Notes under the pieces: model-generated
What the model saw: only the letters and a program-made list of their open reading frames with translations
Told to the model about the DNA's origin: nothing
Databases searched by the model: none
Position numbers and translations under genes: made by a program
Part shown: piece by piece, positions 1 to 9,132 of the stretch
Layout of the letters: each line of letters opens with the position of its first letter
Position numbering within the stretch: the stretch's first letter is position 1
Assembly (NCBI GenBank): GCA_016744455.1
Contig: JADGEI010000016.1
Coordinates: forward strand, 1-64,000
DNA length: 64,000 bases
Origin: Alcanivoracaceae bacterium
GTDB taxonomy: Bacteria; Pseudomonadota; Gammaproteobacteria; Xanthomonadales; Marinicellaceae
Reading direction: 5' to 3'

Positions 1-303
1 GAGTATTCAGTCTTCTAGCTAGATTAATTTTTTATATCGATAATCCAATGCGTAATAGTTTTCAATAAGCCAATAACTTTATTCTAAAAAATTAATTTTT
101 AACTGGTAAGAAACGGAAAAACTAGTATTTAAATGTTTATTTACAATAGGTTATGTTCTTTTTATAATTATTAAATGGATTTTATTTTCCAATGTTTTCC
201 ATAGCCTAATTACATAAATAGCTTAGCTTCTTGTAAATTGAGTTGGCATATTGCAATTTCAGTCTATCTAAGGACTGACTAACTTTAAGAAGAGAAAAAT
301 ATT
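1..303. other. Upstream non-coding stretch
   Basis: AT-rich sequence with no convincing open frame. It presumably holds the promoter of the gene at 304. A purine-rich ribosome-binding stretch (aagaagag) lies at about 287-296, and a short AGTC/GACT inverted repeat lies near 261-279. Nothing else is recognisable. Confidence 0.4.
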
Positions 304-594
304 ATGAAAACAAAACTATTATTACTAATTATATTAAGTGTGATGTTCACGTCTGTAATAGGTGCTAGATATGTCGGTGTCGGAGGTGGAATTGGAGTTG
401 GCCCTTCTCCTCGTGCTAATTACCTTGGAAAAATTTACTATAAAACGACATCTGGTAACTATCATTACATCAAGTTAATTACTCGATCAACTTTGACTGC
501 CTGTCAAATTGAATTTTTTAATCAACTAGGTCATATTCAAACCTCTCCATTATATGAAGTAGAAGGGCATTTAGAATATTGTCATAGAAATTAA
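304..594 (+). CDS. Small secreted protein, unknown function
   Basis: A 96-residue protein with a clear Sec signal peptide (Lys-rich start, then a Leu/Ile core, cleavage probably after VIGA near residue 21). The mature part begins with a Gly-rich stretch (about residues 24-33) and carries two Cys near its end (TACQ and EYCH) that could form a disulfide in the periplasm or outside the cell. The ATG is preceded by a purine-rich ribosome-binding site. I recognise no family. It is monocistronic and ends at a strong hairpin shared with the convergent neighbour. Coding is supported by the signal peptide and spacing, but not by homology. Confidence 0.6.
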   Translation: MKTKLLLLIILSVMFTSVIGARYVGVGGGIGVGPSPRANYLGKIYYKTTSGNYHYIKLITRSTLTACQIEFFNQLGHIQTSPLYEVEGHLEYCHRN

Positions 595-605
595 TCTATG
601 GAATT

Positions 606-634
606 TAGACAGTTGGCATTTTGCCAACTGTCTA
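606..634. terminator. Perfect 13-bp hairpin between convergent genes
   Basis: Arms at 606-618 and 622-634 are perfect inverted complements around a 3-base TTT loop. The core is AGTTGGCA/TGCCAACT. It sits between two convergent stop codons (594 and 649). No long U-run follows on either strand, so it may be a transcript-end stabilising hairpin rather than a classical intrinsic terminator. A related AGTTGGCT/AGCCAACT palindrome occurs at 27843-27860. Confidence 0.6.
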
Positions 635-648
635 CCTACCAATTAATA

Positions 649-1515
649 TTAATAATCTTCAAAATAGAATATTTGATTGTCTTTATTTTCAGAACATATC
701 GCTTGTTTAATTTGAGCCCCATCTGGTGAATCAGTTGGATAGAGACACATACCCGAAAGCGCATTTTTTAATCTAAACATATCACCACCAACATGTTCCT
801 TGATATAAATGGCACTCATCGAATCACAATCAGCAACACCTATATCGCTAGATAAGCCAAGCAATCCTTTTGGGGCTATACAATACCCTAAGGGCTGCGA
901 TTTAAGAGTTACAACATCTAAACCAGGAAACCCACCAATCACGTCATTTATAATGAATGCTTTTGGATCATTACTCCAACATTCCCATTGAAATATTTTT
1001 ACAGAAGCTAACGAACCACCATCCCATGTGTAGGGATATAAGCATTTATCATAATATTCGCCATGAATCTTTTTGGTTTTGCTGATATCTTGAATCTCAT
1101 TAAAAATTGCTGGCTTATCCAAATAATTTGGTGTTTTTGGAATTGTATACAGTGCAGTTCCTAATGTTCTTCTACTGGTTGAACCTCTACAATCAGTTCG
1201 TTTTGTGCCATAATATTTTACTTTAAATTTATAGGAAACTCCCGTTTCAAAAACTTCGATAGGAAACCCAACAGCTCCTCCATCTGAGTATTTAAAATCG
1301 ACCCAGGCGAGTTCTGATTCTTTTTTATATTTCACTTTTATTGGGTGATCGCCCAATTCATCATTCCAACCCCAGTAATCCGTTCCACAAAAACTTGTAC
1401 TCCAATCAACTTTTACTTCATTGCTATAGCTATCAAAGTGAACCCACACAGAGGCATAGGTCATGTTAGTCCATATTAATAAAACAATTGAAAACAATCT
1501 AATCTTCATATTCAT
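649..1515 (-). CDS. Secreted protein with Fn3-like and ricin-B-like regions
   Basis: A 288-residue protein with an N-terminal signal peptide (cleavage probably after TYAS, about residue 22). Residues about 22-130 look like a beta-sandwich of fibronectin-III type (alternating Val/Lys/Trp strands, with a Cys pair that could bridge). Residues about 185-288 have the spacing of a ricin-type beta-trefoil: two repeats with the pattern xxYCIA/SGMCLYP followed by acidic loops and a terminal IFYF strand, although the classical QxW motifs are degenerate. Such modules usually bind carbohydrate. No catalytic domain is visible. An envelope or extracellular location is inferred. The domain calls are by eye and moderate. 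Confidence 0.55.
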   Translation of the reverse strand: MNMKIRLFSIVLLIWTNMTYASVWVHFDSYSNEVKVDWSTSFCGTDYWGWNDELGDHPIKVKYKKESELAWVDFKYSDGGAVGFPIEVFETGVSYKFKVKYYGTKRTDCRGSTSRRTLGTALYTIPKTPNYLDKPAIFNEIQDISKTKKIHGEYYDKCLYPYTWDGGSLASVKIFQWECWSNDPKAFIINDVIGGFPGLDVVTLKSQPLGYCIAPKGLLGLSSDIGVADCDSMSAIYIKEHVGGDMFRLKNALSGMCLYPTDSPDGAQIKQAICSENKDNQIFYFEDY

Positions 1516-1792
1516 AATTCTTTCTCACAGTTAAAAAAACTTCATTTAATAAAATGAAGGCTTGCAAAATGCCATTTGATAATAAATAAATAAATAGAAA
1601 ACTTGTATTTTTACTATGGAATATACTGGTAGCAATACTTAATAATGATTTTCAACTTGTTTGCAACATACTGATATATAAGCATATAGAGCATTTTTTA
1701 CCAGTCTTTACCATAGATTGTTCTACATAATAATTGTGCTCTAATTACAAAATTGAGATACTTGTCCCTCTTATTAATTTATAGAAATACTT

Positions 1793-2494
1793 ATGAAAAA
1801 AATTACACTATTTATACTAACCATTTTTGTACATACAAATGTATCTGCTGATTCCCTTTGGACAGATGTTTATATTGGCACTCTTGGATTTTCCGCATTT
1901 GAATTTGTAACTGAAAGTGGGATAAACAAAACATTCACCATGTCAGCAGATTATATCGACTCTGTTGAGATAACAATGACCAGTGTTGCACATTTAGAAA
2001 GCGCAGTGGAATCAGTTAGTCAAGATTCTCAAAATATTGGAATGAAAAAGGCCATGCCAATCCTAAATAATTGTGTCGATGACCCCAACTTACAAGAATG
2101 TTCTGCTTTACCATTGGAGATAAACGAACACGAACATTTTGTGCTAAAACATCCTATTATTTTAGGAATATATACGACCAATGGTGAAACTGGGATATTT
2201 TTTAGAAACATAAATATAATCAAAGCTTTAATTGGCTCTAATAAGATTTGTAATGATTATAAAGAAGAGCATCCTGATTTATATGATGATGTGGAGTTTT
2301 TAGTTCCTTTTTACGACTTGTATGATGGATTCATTGAATATAAAACAATCGAAAAACCACCTTATTATGCTCCAATTTTACACTTTAATCACACTTTACC
2401 TGAGTTTGAATTTAGTGATGACGTCACTTTTAAATGTGTTATCCCACGTTTTAACCCTTTACTACCAAGTGGCAAGTCCTTACCTGACTCATAA
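1793..2494 (+). CDS. Secreted protein, unknown function
   Basis: A 233-residue protein with a signal peptide (KK start, hydrophobic core, cleavage near VSA-D at residue 19-20). The mature part is acidic and contains four to five Cys (NNCVDDP, LQECSAL, KICNDY, FKCVIP) likely to form disulfides outside the cytoplasm. I recognise no family. It stands alone, and its stop abuts the stop of the convergent TPR gene with no gap, so the two 3' ends share a single base boundary. Coding is supported by length and signal peptide. Confidence 0.6.
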   Translation: MKKITLFILTIFVHTNVSADSLWTDVYIGTLGFSAFEFVTESGINKTFTMSADYIDSVEITMTSVAHLESAVESVSQDSQNIGMKKAMPILNNCVDDPNLQECSALPLEINEHEHFVLKHPIILGIYTTNGETGIFFRNINIIKALIGSNKICNDYKEEHPDLYDDVEFLVPFYDLYDGFIEYKTIEKPPYYAPILHFNHTLPEFEFSDDVTFKCVIPRFNPLLPSGKSLPDS

Positions 2495-4327
2495 CTATAA
2501 ATTTTGAACCATACTCAATAAGCTAGAAAGGTTATCTTCTAGCTTATTTCTATTGTTTTTGCCAATGGTTGAATCTGAAAGAATAAAATGGCAAGTTCTT
2601 ACCACATTTCTCCACCTTGGGTTTTTCGGTATTTTATCAACGGATAAATATTTATCTAATGAACGTGTCCGCAAAGTACCATCGTCCACTGAAATAGTCC
2701 AAATTTTACTCCTATCAGCCAACTCTACTCTATTTGTTTTTGTATGTTCTTCCCAAATATTAACGGCATCGTTCATTATTTTTACAAGATGAATACAAAA
2801 ATCTTGTTTGCTCACTTGTTGATTTTCATAATTCTGACTTGATTTTTCATCCATTAAAATAAGTTGTTGTTTATGTTGTTTAATTTTATCTAAAAGCTGC
2901 CTCTTTTCTCGTCTTTTAACCAAATAAAGGCTGATAACAATTGATAATAAAAAAAGTATTGCAATAGTGGATAGTAGAAATTTATTATTTAATGTTTTGA
3001 TTTTTAAATCTGAGGATATTCTTTCTATTCTTTCAAGGTTTAACTCATTTTCTATTTTTTTAGTTTCGATTTCATACTGTATTGCCTTAATACTCGAATC
3101 GTATTTCTGTTGTAACAATTTTTCTCTTTGTATTTGATGTTTTTTCATGTAATTAAGAGAAGCTTTTGGGTTAGATTCTTGGTATAGTTCTGACAACAAC
3201 ATATTGACCTTTGACAAGGCTATGTAATTTTCATTTCCTATTTGCTTAAGTGTGCTTTTCAGTTCAACAATTGCAGCGCTTGATAACCCTGTCTTCTGAT
3301 AAAGCCGCGCTTTCAAAATACTTAAATCGCTATTAAATCCATCCCCTAATTCATGATTTTTTTCAATGGCTTTATTAAGAAAATAACCTGCTAAATCATA
3401 ATGTTCTTTTGAAATGTATAACCGCACAAAATCCAATATCGAGTGATTAATATCCTGTGGGTTAATATCATTAGATGATAATTTCATAACCTGAGCACCA
3501 TATTTGTCAGCCAACTCTAAATCTTCAACGGTTAAACTAACTCGTAATAATGATTCATAGGCATGCTTGATTTGTTTTGCTACTTTTACATCTGATTCAT
3601 TTGATTTACTATACAAATCATAAGATTTTAGAGCCTGCGTGAAATATTCATTTGCCTTTTCATAATTTTCTAATAACAAATATATAGAGCCAATGTTGTG
3701 GTATTCTACGCCAGATTTATAATCATTATTGGCCTCCTTGTATAAGTCTAGACTCTTATTATAGTATTCTAATGATGATTTAAAATTCATCCTAGCATGA
3801 GCGATAACGCCTAAATCATTGTAACTTTTAGCAATCCATTTCTTATTATTTGCAAGTAGGGCAATAGACAACTCTTCAAAAAACATTTTTTCTGCTTTGT
3901 CTAAGTCTTCACTATAATAACTTAAAATACCCGTCCAACTATTCCATTTAAAACGCAATTTTGGCACAACTTTAAAATCAGGAGATTCTTTCAAAAGTTG
4001 TAGGTAGTCACTCTGCTTTTCAAACTCCCCTAATTCATGGTATAGGTCGATTATAATGAGTAACAACTCACTTCTTTCTTCATTTCGCGCTGTAATTAGC
4101 TCTGTTTCACATAATTTAAGCGCATTAACATATTGGCCACTCACATATTGGTCATTACATGATTGGCTATTGACCGTGTTAAAAACAACTATAAAAGTCA
4201 GTAAATAGTATTTAATATTAGAGGCCTTAACATGACTTAGTATAGAAAGAGTAAAATACGGATTAAATCGCACAAATGAGCGTTTTACTGATAAGAGTTT
4301 TAACAATAGATAGGCCAATTTAGTCAC
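2495..4327 (-). CDS. Membrane-anchored TPR protein with coiled coil and unknown C-terminal domain
   Basis: A 610-residue protein. An N-terminal hydrophobic segment (about residues 40-55) is followed by tetratricopeptide repeats (about 60-390, with clear helical pairs such as AKSYNDLGVIAHARMNF). A charged coiled coil (about 400-450), one transmembrane helix (about 455-475), a second basic coiled segment and a C-terminal domain of about 100 residues come next. The C-terminal domain has a Trp/Arg-rich core (WRNVVRTCHFIL). The layout resembles periplasmic TPR sensors with a cytoplasmic output. I cannot name the output domain. The start is a GTG; a second in-frame GTG at residue 19 is possible and would give a shorter N-region. 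Monocistronic. Confidence 0.65.
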   Translation of the reverse strand: MTKLAYLLLKLLSVKRSFVRFNPYFTLSILSHVKASNIKYYLLTFIVVFNTVNSQSCNDQYVSGQYVNALKLCETELITARNEERSELLLIIIDLYHELGEFEKQSDYLQLLKESPDFKVVPKLRFKWNSWTGILSYYSEDLDKAEKMFFEELSIALLANNKKWIAKSYNDLGVIAHARMNFKSSLEYYNKSLDLYKEANNDYKSGVEYHNIGSIYLLLENYEKANEYFTQALKSYDLYSKSNESDVKVAKQIKHAYESLLRVSLTVEDLELADKYGAQVMKLSSNDINPQDINHSILDFVRLYISKEHYDLAGYFLNKAIEKNHELGDGFNSDLSILKARLYQKTGLSSAAIVELKSTLKQIGNENYIALSKVNMLLSELYQESNPKASLNYMKKHQIQREKLLQQKYDSSIKAIQYEIETKKIENELNLERIERISSDLKIKTLNNKFLLSTIAILFLLSIVISLYLVKRREKRQLLDKIKQHKQQLILMDEKSSQNYENQQVSKQDFCIHLVKIMNDAVNIWEEHTKTNRVELADRSKIWTISVDDGTLRTRSLDKYLSVDKIPKNPRWRNVVRTCHFILSDSTIGKNNRNKLEDNLSSLLSMVQNL

Positions 4328-4500
4328 TTTTTTTCGTTATCGAAATTATACAAATGCCTCTAATATTCAACTTGATTATGTTTATTTAAAAATGAGATTT
4401 AATTTTAAATGACGACAACTTCAATTAATACAACAATATCACCTAATTCAAGTTATGAGAATTACATCACATCTATCATCAAAATATTAATGAGAAGCCT

Positions 4501-4812
4501 TTATACGCTACCATCTTTTTCAACCACCAAAATTCGAGCTTCTCCAATTGGTGAAGCAATATGTTCTAAGCCGCTATTGGCATAAAATATATCACCTACA
4601 TTTAGTTTTTCAGAAAACACCTTTCCATTTTCTTTGTATTGCATCACTATTTGCCCTTCCAAAACCACGAACACTTCTTCTCCATCATTTGTATGCCATT
4701 TATAGGGTTTATCTGTCCAATGAAGTCTTGTAGTTATTCCATTCATATTGGCAATTTGTATTGCTCCCCAAGCTTTGGGTGCGGTAAAATCTTTTGATTT
4801 AATAATTTTCAT
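4501..4812 (-). CDS. Cupin-domain protein
   Basis: A 103-residue single-domain cupin. The two cupin motifs are visible: an HTNDGEEVFVVLEG segment around residues 41-54 and a later GDIFYANSGLEHIASP segment around 73-89, which supply the usual metal-binding His/Glu set. There is no signal peptide, so it is cytoplasmic. Small stand-alone cupins act in sugar or small-molecule metabolism or stress, and the substrate cannot be read here. It is transcribed divergently from the DUF1272 gene with only 11 bases between the two start codons, so its promoter must lie inside the neighbour's coding sequence. Confidence 0.8.
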   Translation of the reverse strand: MKIIKSKDFTAPKAWGAIQIANMNGITTRLHWTDKPYKWHTNDGEEVFVVLEGQIVMQYKENGKVFSEKLNVGDIFYANSGLEHIASPIGEARILVVEKDGSV

Positions 4813-4823
4813 CGGTTAATTAT

Positions 4824-5132
4824 ATGTTAGAAATACGTCCAAATTGTGAATTATGTGATAAAGACCTCTTGCCTGATGCAACAGATGCTTGTATTTGCAC
4901 ATATGAATGTACTTTTTGTCGTGATTGTGTAGATACTATTTTAAACAATGTTTGTCCCAATTGTGGTGGTGGTTTTGTCTCTCGGCCAATTCGCCCTAAA
5001 AAGGCTTATCGTGAGAATACCTCTATTCAATACCAACCAGCTTCAAAGCAAAGGATTAACACTCCTTATTCAAAAGACGATGTCATTACCTTTATCCAGC
5101 CAATTAAACAAACCCCACCAGAAAAAAGATAA
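4824..5132 (+). CDS. DUF1272 zinc-ribbon-type protein
   Basis: A 102-residue protein matching DUF1272. It starts MLEIRPNCELCDKDL and carries eight Cys in CxxC-like pairs (CELC, ACIC, CTFCRDC, CPNCGGG), a pattern expected to bind two zinc ions like a RING or treble-clef finger. The C-terminal about 45 residues are basic and low in complexity. Function in the cell is unknown. Its stop codon overlaps the ATG of the EamA transporter by one base, so the two are translationally coupled. A DUF1272-EamA pairing suggests accessory action in transport or its control, which is inference only. Confidence 0.85.
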   Translation: MLEIRPNCELCDKDLLPDATDACICTYECTFCRDCVDTILNNVCPNCGGGFVSRPIRPKKAYRENTSIQYQPASKQRINTPYSKDDVITFIQPIKQTPPEKR

Positions 5133-6004
5133 TGACTACGTATTCAAGCAATGTTATCAAAATGCTGATAGCTGCAGTAATTATTAGCACCTCTTCTGTT
5201 TGGGTAAAAATTGCTGAAGTTGCACCCAGTGTTTCTGGTTTTTATCGTATGTTTATTGCCAGTATCTTTCTTCTTGGCATTACCCTTGTAAGAAGAGAAG
5301 CTATTTGGCGTAATTGGCCGTATTTTGGCTGGTTGTTTTCTGCCGCTTTTTTCTTTGCCTTGGATTTATTCTTCTGGCACCGTAGTATTTTTTATATCGG
5401 CCCTGGTCTTGCAACTGTATTGGGGAATTTTCAAGTTTTTTTTATGGCATTAGCTGGCTATCTTTTTTATAAAGAAAAGGTCACTTGGGCATTTATTGTA
5501 GGCCTCTTAGTGACCATTAGTGGTTTATTTTTATTGGTTGGTATTTATTGGAGTGACTTAACCGATCAATACCAAACTGGTGTAGTATATGGTTTACTAA
5601 CTGCCTTTGTTTATACAGGGTTTATGCTGTCCTTACGTCACGTTCAATCCAGTAACAACAGCCTATCTTCACTGTCCAATCTTGGGGTTATGTCTTTTGT
5701 TTGTGCTTTATTGCTGTTTATTGAATTAACTTATAACGGCCACACTATCACTATTCCATCAATACAATCCTTGTTGTCTCTGCTTACCCTTGGATTAGTT
5801 TGCCAAGTTATTGGCTGGTTACTGATAACCCAGTCCATGCCAAATTTACCAACCTCGATTGTTGGTATTCTATTATTGTTACAACCAGCTTTATCGATGC
5901 TTTGGGATGTATTATTTTTTAATCGACCAATGGGACTGTTAGACTTTATCGGCTTGGGAATGGTTTTAGTAGGCGTTTATTTAGCCACGCTTAAGAAAAA
6001 ATAA
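5132..6004 (+). CDS. DMT-superfamily (EamA) transporter
   Basis: A 290-residue inner-membrane protein with about ten hydrophobic helices arranged as two EamA repeats (about residues 8-140 and 150-288). The first helix carries the usual SS-x-x-WVKIAEVAPS pattern and the repeats end in GLFLLVGI and LVGVYLATL. Family members export metabolites or amino acids or take up nucleobases and amines. The substrate is not readable. It is coupled to the upstream DUF1272 gene by a one-base overlap. It is full length for the family. Confidence 0.88.
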   Translation: MTTYSSNVIKMLIAAVIISTSSVWVKIAEVAPSVSGFYRMFIASIFLLGITLVRREAIWRNWPYFGWLFSAAFFFALDLFFWHRSIFYIGPGLATVLGNFQVFFMALAGYLFYKEKVTWAFIVGLLVTISGLFLLVGIYWSDLTDQYQTGVVYGLLTAFVYTGFMLSLRHVQSSNNSLSSLSNLGVMSFVCALLLFIELTYNGHTITIPSIQSLLSLLTLGLVCQVIGWLLITQSMPNLPTSIVGILLLLQPALSMLWDVLFFNRPMGLLDFIGLGMVLVGVYLATLKKK

Positions 6005-6082
6005 TTTTATAACTTGTAGAGGGTTTTCAACACTCTCGAATATTAACAACTAAACGATGAAGCTATTCAATGATCTAAATAT

Positions 6083-6853
6083 TTATTTATTTTCAATTAT
6101 CCAATTAACGACATAATGTGCTGCAGTAATACCAAAAATACTGACAACCATCATAGTGGTGCCAAAGCCATTATTGCAGTCCAATTTCAAACTGGTTTGC
6201 TGTTCTTTTCCTTCCACGTCACACCAAGGAAGTTCTGGCATTTCTGGAGAAAAGACACATTGCACATGAAATTTTTTATTTTTGAAACGTGGAAATCCGT
6301 ATTTATTTCGTAGCTCTTTACGCAATTTACATAATAAGCGATCATCATAACTTCTTCCTAAGTCTTTGACTTGAATATCAGCAATATTAACTTTTCCGCC
6401 TGCACCACCTATTGTAATCATATTGATATCTTGTTGTTTACACATAGCAATCAATAAACACTTGTGCTTGATGCTATCAATGGCATCAACCACAAAATCG
6501 TATTTTGGACTTAATAGTTTTTCAGCAGTTGATGGCAAAAAGAAGGATGTTTCTTCATTGACCTGACAAACAGGATTGATGCTTTTAACACGATCAGCCA
6601 TGGCTCTGACTTTTTCTTGCCCTATTGTCTCTGTGACTGCGTGAATTTGTCGATTAATATTTGTAACACAGATGTCATCCGCATCAATCAAAGTTAATTC
6701 TCCAACACCTGAACGCGCAAGCGCTTCTGCGACCCAAGAACCTACTCCACCTATACCAATAACACAGACATGGGCATTTTGTAATTTATTAAAAGCTGTT
6801 TCGCCATGTAATCTGGCAACGCCACTAAAGCGTTGTTTATTGTCTTGATTCAT
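6083..6853 (-). CDS. tcdA: tRNA threonylcarbamoyladenosine dehydratase
   Basis: A 256-residue E1-like ThiF-family enzyme that cyclises the t6A modification of tRNA position 37 to ct6A, using ATP. It shows the nucleotide-binding GIGGVGSWVAEALARSG motif (about residues 33-49), the LIDADDICVTNINRQ segment that follows it, and the VDAIDS motif. Length and N terminus (RFSGVARLHGE) match Escherichia coli TcdA/CsdL. A TATAAT-like -10 lies about 6884-6889 on the minus strand, giving a short leader. It stands alone. Confidence in the family is high. Confidence 0.93.
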   Translation of the reverse strand: MNQDNKQRFSGVARLHGETAFNKLQNAHVCVIGIGGVGSWVAEALARSGVGELTLIDADDICVTNINRQIHAVTETIGQEKVRAMADRVKSINPVCQVNEETSFFLPSTAEKLLSPKYDFVVDAIDSIKHKCLLIAMCKQQDINMITIGGAGGKVNIADIQVKDLGRSYDDRLLCKLRKELRNKYGFPRFKNKKFHVQCVFSPEMPELPWCDVEGKEQQTSLKLDCNNGFGTTMMVVSIFGITAAHYVVNWIIENK

Positions 6854-6887
6854 TTATGTTTATGGATAAAAAGAGTGATTATAATCC

Positions 6888-6910
6888 ACAGATTACACAG
6901 ATTACACAGA
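6888..6910. repeat. Short tandem repeat, 9-bp unit (2.5 copies)
   Basis: The unit ACAGATTAC occurs twice in tandem, followed by a partial third copy (ACAGA). It lies directly over the predicted promoter region of tcdA. Confidence 0.6.
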
Positions 6911-7089
6911 AATTTTAAAGCAGATAAAGATTTAACCCATTTCAATTAATACTACATGGTTATGCACTATTTTCCTGTTCCATAGTTTAAATAGAGTAAA
7001 TAAATGCCTAATACAAAGTTTTATGTTTAATATTTTTTGGGTAGTCGGCTTTAGTTAACATTATTAATAGATTAGCTAAACAAGACTTT

Positions 7090-7130
7090 GAAAGTATTCT
7101 GATGGCAAGCAGAAAGGCATAAAATACGCC
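7090..7130. repeat. Dispersed intergenic repeat family B, copy 1
   Basis: This approximately 40-base stretch aligns with 27780-27820 at roughly 80 percent identity by eye, sharing the blocks ATTCTGATG and AGGCATAAAATAC. An imperfect AGTCGGCT/AGTTAAC palindrome lies about 50 bases to the left, at 7037-7053. A possible 80-residue frame on the minus strand (7008-7250) lies wholly inside this repeat region and is not accepted as a gene. Confidence 0.5.
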
Positions 7131-7172
7131 ACTATTAACCCTACAGCATAATATACGTTGAAAATTTGGAAT

Positions 7173-7257
7173 TAGTTCGCTATTTGCAATTTTTTTAACG
7201 CTGAAAGGAGCCTTTAGTAACTTTTTATACTCGTTCCACGAGTTATGCATTATACTT
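7173..7257. repeat. Dispersed intergenic repeat family A, copy 1
   Basis: This stretch resembles 24430-24515 in the same orientation and 52022-52107 in the opposite orientation. Shared blocks on the plus strand are TAG-TCGCTA-TTGC, then TTTTTAAC, then GAGTT-TGCA. It ends 24 bases before the start codon of the gene at 7282, so it probably overlaps that gene's promoter. Confidence 0.5.
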
Positions 7258-7281
7258 AAAATACGCTAAAGAGATTCTTAC

Positions 7282-8382
7282 ATGAAAAAACTAGCCTTTA
7301 TCTATTTACTCGTATTTTCATTTTTTACTTATGCTGATAAACCGGAAGAAAACTATCAAGCGCAAATTGAAGCAGAGCAATGGGAAACGAATTTAAACCA
7401 CTACTTAATTAATCACAGGAACCCTAACATATCTATGGTAGGTATACATCATGCATTAATTATGTACGATGAAAACAAAATTGAAACTGATTTTTCAGGT
7501 ATTAAGCAAGCCTTTCATGACTTAGTTGCAAACTTTGATTTATCAACTCAAAGTTTATTTTTAGCAGAGTCTATATGCAGGGACTCTTACTATTTAAAAG
7601 CATGTAAATTTGAGACATTACATACAAAACTTATGCAATCTGAACCTTATAATTTAGTAGTCTATTTACCTTTTCTTGACCTAGCTTTTTCACAGAAGAA
7701 CAAGTCGGAAATCACAAAAACAATGGCCCTTATGTCTAACAGTACTTTTAGTAATTTTTATAATACAAATTCAATACTTCTTGATGATGCAATTGATGGG
7801 TTTAACGATGAAAACTTAATGTTGAGTAGTTTATCTTTTAGCAAGTTAGGTATTACCAAGGGTTTGTTTACTGAAGAAAAACTTAAAGACATGGAAGAAA
7901 ATGCTGATCTTTATCATCGATTTATGCAAAAAGTAAATTTCAAACTATCAAACCCAATACCATCTTTTCGCCCTCTAATTGACACATGTAAGGACACTAT
8001 AGAACATGGTGAAAATTGTTTAAAGATTGCTGATGTCATGATAAAAAATGGACACAGTTTAGTTGTGAATATTGTTGGTTATCATATCAAATGGCTAGTT
8101 TTACAAGAGTTAGGCAGTATGTCGCAAGCACTTAGAGCTGAAGAAAATAAAATTAATTTTAAACGTGAATACAAGTGCATTATGGATGCTTTTAATGCTG
8201 GCAGCTCAATGGATAACAATTTTTCATTAGAATTTTATTCGATTGGTACAAAACTAGAAAGAGAAGTTGATGAATATACTGCCTTTAAAAAAATGGCTGA
8301 AATGAACTACCAACACCTTTTAAAAAAAGGAGACGAATCAGCAATTGATCCACAGACGTGTATTGCTAAAGACCTTTTATAA
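7282..8382 (+). CDS. Secreted protein, unknown function
   Basis: A 366-residue protein with a signal peptide (MKK, Leu/Phe core, cleavage after TYA at residue 18). The mature protein is mostly helical with regular Leu spacing, suggesting a solenoid, and has scattered Cys pairs (ICRDSYYLKAC, DTCKDTIEHGENC) that could be disulfides. I recognise no catalytic motif. Its TAA stop is back-to-back with the TAA of the convergent TatD gene, overlapping it by six bases. Family unknown. Confidence 0.6.
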   Translation: MKKLAFIYLLVFSFFTYADKPEENYQAQIEAEQWETNLNHYLINHRNPNISMVGIHHALIMYDENKIETDFSGIKQAFHDLVANFDLSTQSLFLAESICRDSYYLKACKFETLHTKLMQSEPYNLVVYLPFLDLAFSQKNKSEITKTMALMSNSTFSNFYNTNSILLDDAIDGFNDENLMLSSLSFSKLGITKGLFTEEKLKDMEENADLYHRFMQKVNFKLSNPIPSFRPLIDTCKDTIEHGENCLKIADVMIKNGHSLVVNIVGYHIKWLVLQELGSMSQALRAEENKINFKREYKCIMDAFNAGSSMDNNFSLEFYSIGTKLEREVDEYTAFKKMAEMNYQHLLKKGDESAIDPQTCIAKDLL

Positions 8383-9132
8383 ACTGAAAAATGCTCTTAC
8401 AACTCTCTCACTTTGATTTATCACCTGAGTTAACTCTTGTTGTGTAATCTTGGCATAAAACTCAATTATTTTTAATAAATTAACCGGCTCATTTCTTTGT
8501 TTAAAATCAGGGTGTAGGCTTTGATCGGGAGCATCCGTCTCAAACATAATGGAATCAATTGAACAGTAATCGACCAATTTATGTAACTTATGAGCATTAG
8601 GATTAACAATCGCCCCACCAAAACTAAACTTTATGCCTTTATCTAACATCTGTTTAGTTTGCTGTATGCTGCCATTATAACTGTGGATCATAGCATTGAA
8701 ATAATCAGCATCCTTTAATCCTTGAAAGACCGCATCAACCGCACCTCGAGCATGAAGAATCAAGGGCAAACTATGTTTCTTTGCTAACTCAATTTGTGCA
8801 TCAAAATAGAATTGTTGAAGATCTTTATCTAAGCCTTTTAAAAAATAATCAAGACCACATTCACCTAAAGCACAAGATTGATTGGCACTAAGCCACATGT
8901 CTAGGTATTTAATATCATCTTTTTGGTGTTGATTAATGAAATATGGATGCAAACCATAACTTGGAATAATGCTTGGGTTTAACTTAGTTAAATTTTTAAG
9001 TTTTGAAAAGCCTGAAACTGAAACGCCAGGGGTTATGAACGCATTAACCCCTGCATCTTGTGCCTGTTTGATAAGATGCTCCCTGTCCTTATCAAAGCGT
9101 TTATCATCTAAATGTATGTGAGCATCTATCAC
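8377..9132 (-). CDS. TatD-family metal-dependent hydrolase
   Basis: A 251-residue TIM-barrel hydrolase of the TatD family (metal-dependent DNase / 3'-5' exonuclease in characterised members). The N-terminal HxH metal motif (DAHIHLDD), the GECGLDYF strand with the catalytic Glu, HARGA and the C-terminal FETDAPD motif are all present. Length is normal. Its ATG overlaps the cyoE stop by four bases, so it is the third gene of a ctaA-cyoE-tatD operon. The precise substrate is not known from sequence. Confidence 0.9.
   Translation of the reverse strand: MIDAHIHLDDKRFDKDREHLIKQAQDAGVNAFITPGVSVSGFSKLKNLTKLNPSIIPSYGLHPYFINQHQKDDIKYLDMWLSANQSCALGECGLDYFLKGLDKDLQQFYFDAQIELAKKHSLPLILHARGAVDAVFQGLKDADYFNAMIHSYNGSIQQTKQMLDKGIKFSFGGAIVNPNAHKLHKLVDYCSIDSIMFETDAPDQSLHPDFKQRNEPVNLLKIIEFYAKITQQELTQVINQSERVVRAFFSL

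Noticed and set aside
6888-6910. Plasmid- or chromosome-type origin iterons
   Set aside because: Only two and a half 9-base units, no DnaA boxes and no replication gene nearby.
7008-7250. 80-codon frame on the minus strand
   Set aside because: It lies entirely within the family A/B repeat region, has no ribosome-binding site or domain, and its composition matches non-coding DNA.
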